This document shows, one piece after another, positions 1-6,950 of a stretch of 27,671 nucleotides of DNA. The DNA is from CAKSFT01 sp045603125 (GTDB lineage: Bacteria; Bacillota; Clostridia; UBA1381), in the NCBI GenBank assembly GCA_045603125.1, contig JAZULN010000009.1, positions 1 through 27,671 on the forward strand, read 5' to 3'. Made by a program: the position numbers and the translations under genes. Positions within the stretch are counted from its first letter, which is position 1, and every line of letters begins with the position of its first letter. Under the pieces are notes generated by a model, which was given only the letters and a program-made list of their open reading frames with translations, did not search any database and was not told where the DNA came from.

Positions 1-10
1 ATGATATTTT

Positions 11-121
11 TTGTAATGCGGTCGCCAAACCATTTACTATTATATCATGGAGGTTTTTCTATTGCTAAAGCTTTTTATCCTCCCCCAGTAGAACTGGGGG
101 TTTATTTCCACGCCTAAAGGC
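11..121 (-). repeat. Hairpin-rich segment with 12-mer shared with right window edge
   Basis: This gene-free segment holds small perfect hairpins: CCCCCAGT/ACTGGGGG with a 3-nt loop (82-100) and GCC/GGC with a TAAA loop (112-121). At 11-22 it carries TTGTAATGCGGT, the exact reverse complement of ACCGCATTACAA at 27624-27635 near the other edge, where another cluster of short GC hairpins lies. The match extends a few bases further with one indel. Rows of short hairpins with a shared flanking motif are typical of IS200/IS605-type ends or REP-like palindromic elements. No transposase is visible, so that identity is only an inference. It lies downstream of the last minus-strand gene, as the right-hand copy lies downstream of the last plus-strand gene. 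Confidence 0.4.
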
Positions 122-127
122 ACCAAT

Positions 128-159
128 AAAAGGGGCTGTAAAAATTTACAGCCCCTTTT
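128..159. terminator. Perfect 15-bp inverted repeat, likely (bidirectional) terminator
   Basis: AAAAGGGGCTGTAAA at 128-142 is perfectly complementary to TTTACAGCCCCTTTT at 145-159. Either strand gives a GC-containing stem flanked by A4 and T4. On the minus strand it could end read-through from the cell wall hydrolase gene. On the plus strand it stops 2 nt before the structured element at 162-406, and its right arm resembles the 3' end of that element. Confidence 0.6.
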
Positions 160-161
160 GT

Positions 162-406
162 GGGGATAGAAAAAATTTTCAGAATGAAAAAATATAGCAA
201 AAGCAAGGTTTTCGCCTTGCTTTTGGTTATCCGACAGCGTACGAAGGTACGCCGAGTGACTATATTTTTTTATAGCAAAACGAATAAAATTATAAGAAAA
301 ATTGAAAATCTGAGATTTTCTACAAATAATTTTTAACAATATATTAAATATTCCATATTTTCTATATATTGCTTTCGTTTTGTGGTCTGGACTTTTTTAC
401 ATCCCC
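162..406 (+). ncRNA. Structured RNA element, copy A (unassigned family)
   Basis: About 245 nt with the same architecture as 14709-14936. P1: GGGGAT (162-167) with ATCCCC (401-406), extended across a 2x2 internal loop by AAAAAA/TTTTTT and a U-rich/AGG helix with G-U pairs. P2: AAAAAATATAG (187-197) with CTATATTTTTT (260-270). P3: a 10-bp hairpin 199-224. A conserved strand GGTTATCCGA (225-234). P4: GCGTAC-GAAG-GTACGC (237-252). P5: CAAAACGAA (276-284) with TTCGTTTTG (374-382), enclosing an internal 7-bp hairpin GAAAATC/GATTTTC. Sequence in P1, P2 and P5 differs from copy B but pairing is kept. G-U rather than A-C pairs in P1 and P4 favour the plus strand. No promoter or ORF is convincing here. 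Family unknown to me; candidates such as the raiA RNA class need a covariance-model search. Confidence 0.65.
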
Positions 407-414
407 TTTCCTTT

Positions 415-1221
415 TTATAAATAAAAATTATGCTTACCTATTTTGGATAGTAACACCCGATTATTCATAATCCACGAATTCGTCGATGTTTTGGGATTAC
501 AGAAAAACAGTGCACTCCCTATAACATTCTCACCTCTTAATGCCCTGTCCGCAGCATATATGCACTGGTTCAGGGGATTATTATAGATAGAGCCGTCAGA
601 TACCGGTGTAAACTGTACTCCGTTTTTTCTGTCAAAGATTACGCCATAAATGGTATTGGGAAAGTCTGTGCTTTTAACTCTATTTAAAACCACGTTCCCC
701 ACCGCAAGCTTGCCGGAATATGGTTCACCCTGAGCTTCTGCATGGATAATTCGTGATAACCAGAAAAGCTCATCCTCCGAATAGGGAAAATCTGCTTTTA
801 TATCCGATTTCTCAATGGTAATTACCCTGTTAGCATCTTCCCAGTCTACCTTTGCACCCATATTCTCGGCGACAAACCGAATCGGAACATAGGTTCTGTT
901 ATTTTTTATCTTGGCCGGAGTCCTTAGCTCTACATCTTCTCCCGAAACTGTCGCGTGGGTACTGTCAATTTTAAAATGTATTGTGTCATCGCCATATTTT
1001 ATGAAAACAGTCCTGTCAGTTCCGTTCCACTGCACCTCATCTGCCGACAATGCCTCTGCTATAAACCTTATCGGCACAAGAGCATGGTCCCTTAGAATAT
1101 ATGGATTCGTATCCATTGCAACAGTTCTCCCGTTTACCTTGACCTTGATTTCATTTTGGGCTTTTACTGTCCCCGAAAAGGCAAGCAGCAGCAAAATTAT
1201 AAAAGTAACATACTTTTTCAT
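415..1221 (-). CDS. Cell wall hydrolase, copper-amine-oxidase-N + SleB-type domain
   Basis: Secreted peptidoglycan hydrolase of 268 aa. Residues 1-21 form a signal peptide (MKK, hydrophobic run, cleavage likely after VKA). Residues about 25-138 are a copper amine oxidase N-terminal-like domain with the paired LVPIRFIAE and YVPIRFVAE repeats common in clostridial surface proteins. Residues about 150-268 match the Hydrolase_2 (SleB/CwlJ) fold, with the catalytic glutamate most likely E162 in HAEAQGEP. In that family the enzyme acts as a lytic transglycosylase on spore cortex, so a role in cortex or wall turnover is inferred; here the binding module is not the usual PG_binding domain. Start chosen at 1221: it has a GGAAAGGGTG ribosome site and lies just downstream of the promoter at 1258-1286, whereas an in-frame extension to 1293 would run through that promoter. 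Monocistronic. Confidence 0.88.
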   Translation of the reverse strand: MKKYVTFIILLLLAFSGTVKAQNEIKVKVNGRTVAMDTNPYILRDHALVPIRFIAEALSADEVQWNGTDRTVFIKYGDDTIHFKIDSTHATVSGEDVELRTPAKIKNNRTYVPIRFVAENMGAKVDWEDANRVITIEKSDIKADFPYSEDELFWLSRIIHAEAQGEPYSGKLAVGNVVLNRVKSTDFPNTIYGVIFDRKNGVQFTPVSDGSIYNNPLNQCIYAADRALRGENVIGSALFFCNPKTSTNSWIMNNRVLLSKIGKHNFYL

Positions 1222-1257
1222 TTTTATCACCCTTTCCACTCTCCAACGCCAGTTAAA

Positions 1258-1286
1258 ATTATACCACACTTTATATGTCCCTTCAA
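1258..1286 (-). promoter_or_regulatory. Sigma-A-type promoter for the cell wall hydrolase
   Basis: On the minus strand TTGAAG (1281-1286) and TATAAT (1258-1263) are separated by exactly 17 bp. Transcription would start near 1251, giving a leader of about 30 nt to the ATG at 1221. The promoter lies between the terminator of the preceding operon (1305-1330) and the gene. Confidence 0.8.
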
Positions 1287-1304
1287 CCCGCAATTTTTTC
1301 CAAC

Positions 1305-1330
1305 AAAAAAGGAAGATGTAATCATCTTCC
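1305..1330 (-). terminator. Rho-independent terminator of the fhs-tsaE-tsaB-rpiB-HAD unit
   Basis: Minus strand: GGAAGATG, loop ATTA, CATCTTCC, then T6. The stem is a perfect 8 bp, and the stop codon of the HAD gene (1322-1324) lies inside the hairpin, so the terminator overlaps the end of the coding region. Confidence 0.88.
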
Positions 1331-1963
1331 CAAATTTAACAATACCTTTTTTAGGTCCTCGACACTTTCTGCAAGAAAATCTGCTCCCGCATTTTTTAGT
1401 TCATCTTTTTCACCATATCCATAAAGAACACCTATGGATTTTAAGTTGTTCTCCTTTGCTCCCATTATGTCAAAGCACCTATCCCCTACCATTATAGCTT
1501 CCGTTAAGGAGTATTTACCTAAAAGATAGGTTATAACTGATGACTTTTCAACTCGGTCGCCATTTAGCTCACTCCCAACGATACCATCAAAATATTTATT
1601 AAGCAAAAAATGTTCAAGTATACGTTTCGCATAAACCTGAGGCTTTGATGTTGCAAGATAGATTTTATGTCCCTCGTCTTTTAGTGCTTTTAGCATATCT
1701 TCTATGCCTTCATAAACCTCGTTTTCATATAGGCCTTTATCGGAAAAATACTCTCGATAAACCTTAACAAGTTCGTATCCTTCACTTTCCGAAAATCCGT
1801 AATAACGCGAAAAAGATTCAGCCAAAGGCGGTCCGATAAACTTATAAAGCTCACTACGGTCTTCAACAACGATTCCATATCTTTTTAATGCATACATAAC
1901 CGAGTTTGTAATTCCAAGCATCGGGTCGGTGATAGTTCCATCTAAATCAAAAAGTATATTCAT
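1322..1963 (-). CDS. HAD-superfamily phosphatase (phosphoglycolate phosphatase-like)
   Basis: Protein of 213 aa, the usual size for subfamily IA HAD phosphatases. Motif I is DLDGT with nucleophile D6 and acid/base D8; motif II is T105-S106 in ATSKP; motif III lysine is probably K140 (VEKSS); motif IV is GDRCFD with D161 and D165. The helical cap lies between residues about 15 and 85. The closest families are Gph-like and 5'-nucleotidase-like HADs; the substrate cannot be read from sequence. Start taken at 1963, 4 nt after the rpiB stop, because motif I must lie at the extreme N-terminus; the longer frame to 2023 overlaps rpiB and adds 20 residues of no family character. Last gene of its operon. 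Confidence 0.82.
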   Translation of the reverse strand: MNILFDLDGTITDPMLGITNSVMYALKRYGIVVEDRSELYKFIGPPLAESFSRYYGFSESEGYELVKVYREYFSDKGLYENEVYEGIEDMLKALKDEGHKIYLATSKPQVYAKRILEHFLLNKYFDGIVGSELNGDRVEKSSVITYLLGKYSLTEAIMVGDRCFDIMGAKENNLKSIGVLYGYGEKDELKNAGADFLAESVEDLKKVLLNLGR

Positions 1964-1967
1964 AGCC

Positions 1968-2402
1968 TTATTCTTCAAGGGCATGGATTTTGTCGATTCT
2001 TTTTTGGTGTCTGCCGCCTTCAAATTCAGCGTCTAACCATGCATCAACTATCATAAAAGCAAGCTCACGCCCCAATACTCTTCCGCCCATACAAAGCACA
2101 TTTGAGTTATTATGTACCTTTGTCATCTTTGCACTATAAACGTCTGAGCAGAGTGCCGCTCTTATACCCTTTATCTTATTTGCAGCAATCGATATGCCGA
2201 TTCCGGTTCCGCAGATTAATATTCCCTGCCGACACTCACCCGATAAAACCGCATCACAGGTAACTTTTGCAATGTCAGGATAATCCACGCTCTCCTCACT
2301 AAAGCACCCAAAATCCTTGCACTCTATTCCTTTTTTCCTTAAATATTCAATTACGTGGTTTTTCAGTTCAAATCCTCCGTGGTCGCTTCCAATTGCTATC
2401 AT
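1968..2402 (-). CDS. rpiB: Ribose 5-phosphate isomerase B
   Basis: Interconverts ribulose 5-phosphate and ribose 5-phosphate in the cytosolic pentose phosphate pathway. At 144 aa it is the normal RpiB length. Recognisable parts are the N-terminal IAIGSDHGGFELK (D7, H8), the catalytic region GILICGTGIGIS with the base Cys64 and Thr66, the phosphate-binding HNNSNV (H97 onward), and the C-terminal EGGRHQKRI. Some members of this LacA/RpiB family act on allose or galactose phosphates, but the Cys and GTGIG loop fit RpiB. It begins one base after the tsaB stop, so translational coupling is likely. Confidence 0.93.
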   Translation of the reverse strand: MIAIGSDHGGFELKNHVIEYLRKKGIECKDFGCFSEESVDYPDIAKVTCDAVLSGECRQGILICGTGIGISIAANKIKGIRAALCSDVYSAKMTKVHNNSNVLCMGGRVLGRELAFMIVDAWLDAEFEGGRHQKRIDKIHALEE

Positions 2403-2403
2403 T

Positions 2404-3105
2404 TTAATTTTCTCCCTTTAATTTTTCTTCTAATTCACGCTCCGCCTGAGGCTTTCTTAAATACACAGGTTTTACCTCAAAAGCGGTCTTTTTCTCTTCC
2501 TTTTTCATGGCAACGGTTGCTAAACTCGATGCCCTCTGGTCGTTACAGGATGGTGGTGCAAAGACCGCCATATCTTTCATAACGCTCTTGATATAATTTT
2601 TATGCACCGGCACGCCGTCACCTAAAAATATAACCTTTTTATTATACTTTAAAAGGTCTTCAACGCACTCTTCTATAGCCAATGCTCTTGGCGGCGTGAG
2701 TTCTTCCAAAACTCCGTCTTCCCATTGGTAGACGCCATTATAAACCTGAGCTCTTCTTGCATCCATTATAGGTGATATGATGGCATCCGCCATAAAAACA
2801 TTATTTGCCATTCCCTCAAGGGTGCTAATCTCTACCACCGGCTTTGAAAGTCCGTGAGCAAGACCCTTTATGGTGGATACCCCGATTCTTAAGCCTGTAA
2901 AGGAGCCGGGGCCGTTTGCCACCGCAAAAAGGTCAATATCGGATATGTCCATATCACACCTCTTTAGTGCTAAATCTATCATAGGCATAAGGGTTTCGGA
3001 ATGAGTTTTTTTGTGGTTTACAATTTCCTCGGCCAAAAGTCTATAGTCTTTTATTATTGCAACCGTTGCGGTATTTGCCGAAGTATCTACTGCTAAAATA
3101 TTCAT
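2404..3105 (-). CDS. tsaB: tRNA threonylcarbamoyladenosine biosynthesis protein TsaB
   Basis: Scaffold subunit of the TsaB-TsaD-TsaE complex that places threonylcarbamoyl on A37 of ANN-decoding tRNAs. The 233-aa protein has the ASKHA-type start MNILAVDTSANTATVAI and the diagnostic NGPGSFTGLRIG at residues 64-75, followed by the degenerate second lobe typical of TsaB. It overlaps tsaE by 4 bp, and TsaE is its functional partner. The genes for TsaD and RimI, often next in Bacillota, are not here; rpiB and a HAD phosphatase follow instead. Confidence 0.94.
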   Translation of the reverse strand: MNILAVDTSANTATVAIIKDYRLLAEEIVNHKKTHSETLMPMIDLALKRCDMDISDIDLFAVANGPGSFTGLRIGVSTIKGLAHGLSKPVVEISTLEGMANNVFMADAIISPIMDARRAQVYNGVYQWEDGVLEELTPPRALAIEECVEDLLKYNKKVIFLGDGVPVHKNYIKSVMKDMAVFAPPSCNDQRASSLATVAMKKEEKKTAFEVKPVYLRKPQAERELEEKLKGEN

Positions 3106-3530
3106 CCCTCTATCCTTTCTATGCTGATCTCTCTATAGTTTTCGCCCTTATCATAATCTTTTTTTATAGTTATTTCATATCTTTTATCCGGTAAAATTTC
3201 CTTAATGTTTTCCGCCCACTCGATTACCGAGATTCCGTCACCATAGACATACTCCTCATACCCGATTTCATACATCTCATCGCAATCTGCAATTCGGTAG
3301 ACATCAAAATGATAGAGTGGGAAGACCCCCTCATAACAGTTAACTATTGTAAAGGTGGGGCTAGATAGATATTCTTCTATCCCCAATCCCTTTGCCAACC
3401 CCTGAACAAAGGCGGTTTTCCCGACACCAAGGTCACCATTCATGCAAATTACATCACCGCTGGTCAAAGTTTTTGCAAATTCACCGGCAATCCCGGACGT
3501 TTCTTCGGGGCTATTTGAATAATAAACCAT
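3102..3530 (-). CDS. tsaE: tRNA threonylcarbamoyladenosine biosynthesis ATPase TsaE
   Basis: P-loop ATPase of the t6A complex; ATP hydrolysis by TsaE resets TsaB-TsaD for multiple turnovers. In 142 aa it shows the Walker A GDLGVGKT (32-39), the family switch region SPTFTIVN (57-64), the HFDVYR strand (74-79) and VIEWAE (102-107). It sits 11 bp after fhs and overlaps tsaB by 4 bp. Confidence 0.94.
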   Translation of the reverse strand: MVYYSNSPEETSGIAGEFAKTLTSGDVICMNGDLGVGKTAFVQGLAKGLGIEEYLSSPTFTIVNCYEGVFPLYHFDVYRIADCDEMYEIGYEEYVYGDGISVIEWAENIKEILPDKRYEITIKKDYDKGENYREISIERIEG

Positions 3531-3541
3531 ACTTTAACCTC

Positions 3542-5212
3542 TTAGAATAATCCTGTAATTATTCCTTTTTCGTCTATGTCAATATTGCCTGCCGCCGGCA
3601 TCTTCGGTAGTCCCGGCATAACCATAATATCACCTGTTTCAACAACGATAAATCCGGCACCATTTGAAACTCTGACCTTAGATACTGTGATATCAAAGCC
3701 TTCGGGTCTTCCTAAAAGTGACGGGTCATCGGACAGCGAATACTGGGTTTTTGCCATACATATCGGCTTTTTATCAAGACCCAGTTCTTCTAGTTTTGCA
3801 ATTTCCTTTTGAGCTTTTTTTGAATATATTACGTCACGTCCACCATATATCTTAGTAACTATAGCCTTGATTTTTTCTTTAATCGGTGCATCGACGCTAT
3901 ATAGCGGTGCATAGTTTGATTTCTTTTCCTCGATTGCCGCTATAACCTTTTCGGCCAAATCTATGCCGCCCTCTCCACCTTTTAGGAACACTTCAGATAG
4001 TGAACATTCAACACCATATTCTCCGCAAGTGTCGATAACAAGCTTTAATTCCTCATCGGAATCGGTATGGAATCGGTTAACGGCAACTATTACCGGCACA
4101 CCAAACATTTTCATATTTTCAATATGCTTTTTAAGATTTACAATTCCTTTTTTAAGTGCCTCTACATTTGGCTTTACAAGGTCTTGCTTCGGGATACCGC
4201 CGTTATACTTTAGTGCTCTTACCGTTGCAACAATTACAACTGCATTGGGGTTTAGCCCCGCAAAACGACATTTTATATCCATAAATTTCTCAGCACCAAG
4301 ATCTGCACCAAAACCGGCTTCAGTTATTACATAGTCTGCCATTTTAAGAGCAAGCTTTGTTGCGATTACGCTGTTACAGCCGTGTGCAATATTTGCAAAA
4401 GGTCCGCCGTGGATAAAGCACGGAGTGTTTTCCAAGGTCTGCACAAGGTTTGGCTTTATTGCATCTTTTAAAAGAACAGTCATAGCCCCCTGGGCATTTA
4501 AATCCTTTGCAAATACCGGTTCACCCGATCTAGTATATCCTATTATAATTTCACCAAGTCGTGCCTTTAAATCTTCAAGATTGTCGGCAAGACACAAAAT
4601 CGCCATAATCTCCGATGCAACGGTAATCATAAATCCGTCTTCTCTTGGCACACCATTAATTTTACCGCCCAATCCTACTACCACATTTCTAAGGCTTCTG
4701 TCGTTCATATCAAGAACTCTTTTCCACACGATGTTTGTAGGGTCAATGTCCAGAGCATTCCCCTGATGGATGTGATTATCAATCATAGCCGACAAAAGAT
4801 TATTTGCAGCAGTAATTGCATGCATATCACCGGTAAAATGAAGGTTAATGTCCTCCATTGGCACAACCTGACTGTAGCCACCGCCGGCAGCACCGCCTTT
4901 GATGCCCATAACCGGGCCCATCGAAGGCTCGCGAAGAGCAAGAAGACATTTCTTTTGAAGTCTTCTCATTGCATCTCCTAAACCAACAGTTGTTGTAGTC
5001 TTTCCTTCTCCTGCCGGAGTCGGGTTAATAGCGGTAACCAAAATAAGCTTTCCGTCGGAATTTTTCTTCATTCTCTCAATCAGTTCTTCCGACATCTTAG
5101 CCTTATATTTCCCATAAAACTCAAGTTCATCTTCTTTTATACCAAGCTCCTCCGCAACATCCTTTATATGTTTCATCTTTGCCGCTTGTGCAATCTCAAT
5201 ATCTGTTAACAT
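3542..5212 (-). CDS. fhs: Formate-tetrahydrofolate ligase
   Basis: ATP-dependent formation of 10-formyl-tetrahydrofolate from formate, the entry of formate into the one-carbon pool and the methyl branch of the Wood-Ljungdahl pathway in acetogens. At 556 aa it is full length. The ATP-binding loop TPAGEGKTTTT (65-75), the EPSMGPVMGIKGGAAGGG segment beginning near 94, and the C-terminal GDIMVMPGLPKMPAA are all family signatures. No other Wood-Ljungdahl genes lie in the window, so it need not mean acetogenesis; purine and fMet supply are enough reason. A GGGGGAGGA ribosome site precedes ATG 5212. The 117-bp gap upstream has only a weak promoter-like pair (TTTATT, 17 bp, TATAAA) on the minus strand. 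Confidence 0.96.
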   Translation of the reverse strand: MLTDIEIAQAAKMKHIKDVAEELGIKEDELEFYGKYKAKMSEELIERMKKNSDGKLILVTAINPTPAGEGKTTTTVGLGDAMRRLQKKCLLALREPSMGPVMGIKGGAAGGGYSQVVPMEDINLHFTGDMHAITAANNLLSAMIDNHIHQGNALDIDPTNIVWKRVLDMNDRSLRNVVVGLGGKINGVPREDGFMITVASEIMAILCLADNLEDLKARLGEIIIGYTRSGEPVFAKDLNAQGAMTVLLKDAIKPNLVQTLENTPCFIHGGPFANIAHGCNSVIATKLALKMADYVITEAGFGADLGAEKFMDIKCRFAGLNPNAVVIVATVRALKYNGGIPKQDLVKPNVEALKKGIVNLKKHIENMKMFGVPVIVAVNRFHTDSDEELKLVIDTCGEYGVECSLSEVFLKGGEGGIDLAEKVIAAIEEKKSNYAPLYSVDAPIKEKIKAIVTKIYGGRDVIYSKKAQKEIAKLEELGLDKKPICMAKTQYSLSDDPSLLGRPEGFDITVSKVRVSNGAGFIVVETGDIMVMPGLPKMPAAGNIDIDEKGIITGLF

Positions 5213-5329
5213 TCTCTTATCCTCCCCCGTTTTCTTTATATAATCTTTTCCTTAACAAATAAAGGCTATACCATAATCGGTACAAGTTAACGCACCAATC
5301 CCAGCACAGCCAATTATTTAAAGTTTTAA

Positions 5330-5770
5330 TTATTTATTATAGTGGATCCTATCGTCATGCACCTTTTTTAGAAGCATTTCCAAACGACGTTCTGCATCAC
5401 TCAAAAGGTCATCAACGTATTGGTTGCAGTCGTTTTTAATTTCCATTGCCTGGGTCTGAGCAGAATTTACAAGGCTATTTGCATACTCTTCAGCTTGCTT
5501 TGAAATTTCGTTTTCTTCCACAAGTTGTCTTTGCTTTTCTTCAGCAGTCTTAACCAATATATCAGCCTTGTTTTCAGCTTCGTTTAAAATTCTTTGTCTT
5601 TCGTCCTTAACCCACTTTGCCTCTTTTAATTCATCCGGATATGCCAAACGCATCTCTTGAATATAATCCATTAAATCTTCCTTGTCGATAAGAACCTTTC
5701 CGCTCAAAGGTACAGTTGGTGCCTTATCCACAATTTCTTCAATCATTTCAATTATTTCCATTATATCCAT
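5330..5770 (-). CDS. Small coiled-coil protein of unknown function (F0F1 subunit b-like)
   Basis: Protein of 146 aa, strongly acidic at the start (MDIMEIIEMIEEIVD). A conserved-looking segment LSGKVLIDKEDLMDYIQEMR spans residues about 22-41. From about 48 to 140 it is nearly continuous heptad-like helix rich in Glu, Lys, Ala and Gln. It has no transmembrane segment, no cysteine pair and no catalytic motif. Similar proteins beside coaD in Clostridia are often labelled ATPase or subunit-b-like because of the coiled coil; that label does not show function, and DivIVA-like organisation is an equally loose analogy. An AAGGAG site lies 10 nt upstream of the ATG. It follows coaD by 14 bp and is probably co-transcribed from the rsmD promoter. 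Confidence 0.8.
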   Translation of the reverse strand: MDIMEIIEMIEEIVDKAPTVPLSGKVLIDKEDLMDYIQEMRLAYPDELKEAKWVKDERQRILNEAENKADILVKTAEEKQRQLVEENEISKQAEEYANSLVNSAQTQAMEIKNDCNQYVDDLLSDAERRLEMLLKKVHDDRIHYNK

Positions 5771-5784
5771 CTTAAAAACGCTCC

Positions 5785-6267
5785 TTACTTTTTTTGGTAT
5801 TTTTCTTTTACTTTTTCTGCGATATATTCCGGCACAAGTCCGTCGAGCTGCCCCTGGAACTTCGCTACTTCCTTAACCATGCTTGAACTTATGTATGAAA
5901 ACTTGGAATTTGTCATCATAAACATGGTTTCATATTCCGGATTTAATGCTTTATTTAAAAGTGCCATTTGGAATTCATATTCAAAATCAGCCACCGTTCT
6001 TAAGCCCTTCACAATTACTGCTGCATTATGACTTTTCAAAAAATCGACAAGCAATCCGTCAAATGAGTCACAGCATACATTGGGAAGGTCAGATATCACA
6101 TGGCTAATCATATCAATTCTCTCATCAGCTGAAAAAAGCGGAGTCTTCCCACCGTTTGAGAGAACGCCTACAATCACCTTATCGTATAGCTTAGATGCTC
6201 TTTTTATTATATCAAGATGACCGTTTGTTATAGGGTCAAAGCTGCCCGGATACACAGCTATCCTCAA
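5785..6267 (-). CDS. coaD: Pantetheine-phosphate adenylyltransferase
   Basis: Catalyses the penultimate step of coenzyme A synthesis, 4'-phosphopantetheine plus ATP to dephospho-CoA. The 160-aa protein has the nucleotidyltransferase signature YPGSFDPITNGH, with the TxGH motif at 14-17, and the C-terminal ISSSMVKEVA that contacts the ATP phosphates. Length matches the family. Its start overlaps the rsmD stop by 4 bp; rsmD-coaD adjacency is a conserved bacterial pair. Confidence 0.96.
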   Translation of the reverse strand: MRIAVYPGSFDPITNGHLDIIKRASKLYDKVIVGVLSNGGKTPLFSADERIDMISHVISDLPNVCCDSFDGLLVDFLKSHNAAVIVKGLRTVADFEYEFQMALLNKALNPEYETMFMMTNSKFSYISSSMVKEVAKFQGQLDGLVPEYIAEKVKEKYQKK

Positions 6268-6812
6268 ATTGTATCACCTCTTTGGTATATTGTAACGAAT
6301 GTTCTGCCATACCGTTTTTGTTTTACAATCGAAAGTCCCTCAAACTCTCCGTGTTCGTCTATATGGTCGCTTTCCAAAACAATAATCCCATCATCTTCTA
6401 AGATGTTTTTTTCATATATGCTCTCTATCACGGGTTTAATAAAACCTTTATTGTATGGCGGGTCAAGAAAAACTATGTGAAATTTTTCCTTTGTCGAATT
6501 AAGATAATCTTCTGCCGATTTATTCAAAATCGTAGCCTTATCCAAAAACCTCAGCTTTTCTGCATTTTCTCTGATTACCTTTATAGACTTTTGGTCCATA
6601 TCAACAATAACAGCACTCTTAGCACCCCGGCTTAACGATTCAAAGCTAAGTGCACCGCTGCCTCCAAACAGATCTAAAACCTTAGACTCAAATATGTACT
6701 CTTGAATGAGGTTAAATATCGACTCTCTGACTCTGTCTGTTGTAGGCCGGATAGACATGCCTTCAAATTCCATAAGTTTCTGGCCTCTTCGTGTACCTGA
6801 AATTATCCTCAA
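6264..6812 (-). CDS. rsmD: 16S rRNA (guanine(966)-N2)-methyltransferase
   Basis: SAM-dependent N2-methylation of G966 in helix 31 of 16S rRNA. In 182 aa it shows TDRVRESIFN (25-34), the SAM loop DLFGGSGA (47-54) and the N6/N2-methylase motif DPPY (117-120). The start is TTG at 6810-6812, following GGGGGAG; the encoded MRIISGTRRG is the standard family N-terminus, which supports this start. It has its own promoter at 6840-6868 and leads rsmD-coaD-coiled-coil. Confidence 0.94.
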   Translation of the reverse strand: MRIISGTRRGQKLMEFEGMSIRPTTDRVRESIFNLIQEYIFESKVLDLFGGSGALSFESLSRGAKSAVIVDMDQKSIKVIRENAEKLRFLDKATILNKSAEDYLNSTKEKFHIVFLDPPYNKGFIKPVIESIYEKNILEDDGIIVLESDHIDEHGEFEGLSIVKQKRYGRTFVTIYQRGDTI

Positions 6813-6839
6813 ATTACACTCCCCCTACGTTACACATCT

Positions 6840-6868
6840 ATTTTAACTTAAAAATCCGAAAAGGTCAA
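6840..6868 (-). promoter_or_regulatory. Sigma-A-type promoter for rsmD-coaD
   Basis: Minus strand TTGACC (6863-6868), 17-bp spacer, TAAAAT (6840-6845). The predicted start of transcription near 6833 gives a short leader to the TTG start of rsmD at 6812. Confidence 0.75.
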
Positions 6869-6872
6869 CAGT

Positions 6873-6915
6873 AAATGATAAATTTTTTTATATTTTTTCA
6901 ATTTTTTTATCATTT
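6873..6915. repeat. AT-rich inverted repeat between recG and rsmD
   Basis: AAATGATAAA (6873-6882) is complementary to TTTATCATTT (6906-6915), with T- and A-rich tracts between. It follows the recG stop in the direction of transcription and may weakly terminate recG messages, but the stem has few GC pairs and no clean U-run. Confidence 0.35.
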
Positions 6916-6950
6916 TTATGCTTTTTTCCCATATTTTTACCAGTGCCTCA

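Noticed and set aside
40..339. A 99-codon minus-strand reading frame
   Set aside because: It lies across hairpins and the structured element, has low-complexity Phe/Asn/Lys-rich content, no ribosome site and no family resemblance.
162..406. Structured element as 6S RNA, RNase P, tmRNA or SRP RNA
   Set aside because: None of the hallmark sequences of those RNAs is present, the fold is multibranched rather than rod-like, and two copies occur close together.
1222..1293. Longer N-terminus for the cell wall hydrolase
   Set aside because: The extension crosses the promoter at 1258-1286 and would place 24 residues before a clear signal peptide.
1964..2023. Longer N-terminus for the HAD phosphatase
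   Set aside because: It overlaps rpiB and puts 20 unrelated residues before motif I, which normally begins the protein.
5213..5329. Folate (THF) riboswitch upstream of fhs
   Set aside because: I looked for a conserved aptamer-like fold on the minus strand and saw none; only a weak promoter-like pair is present.
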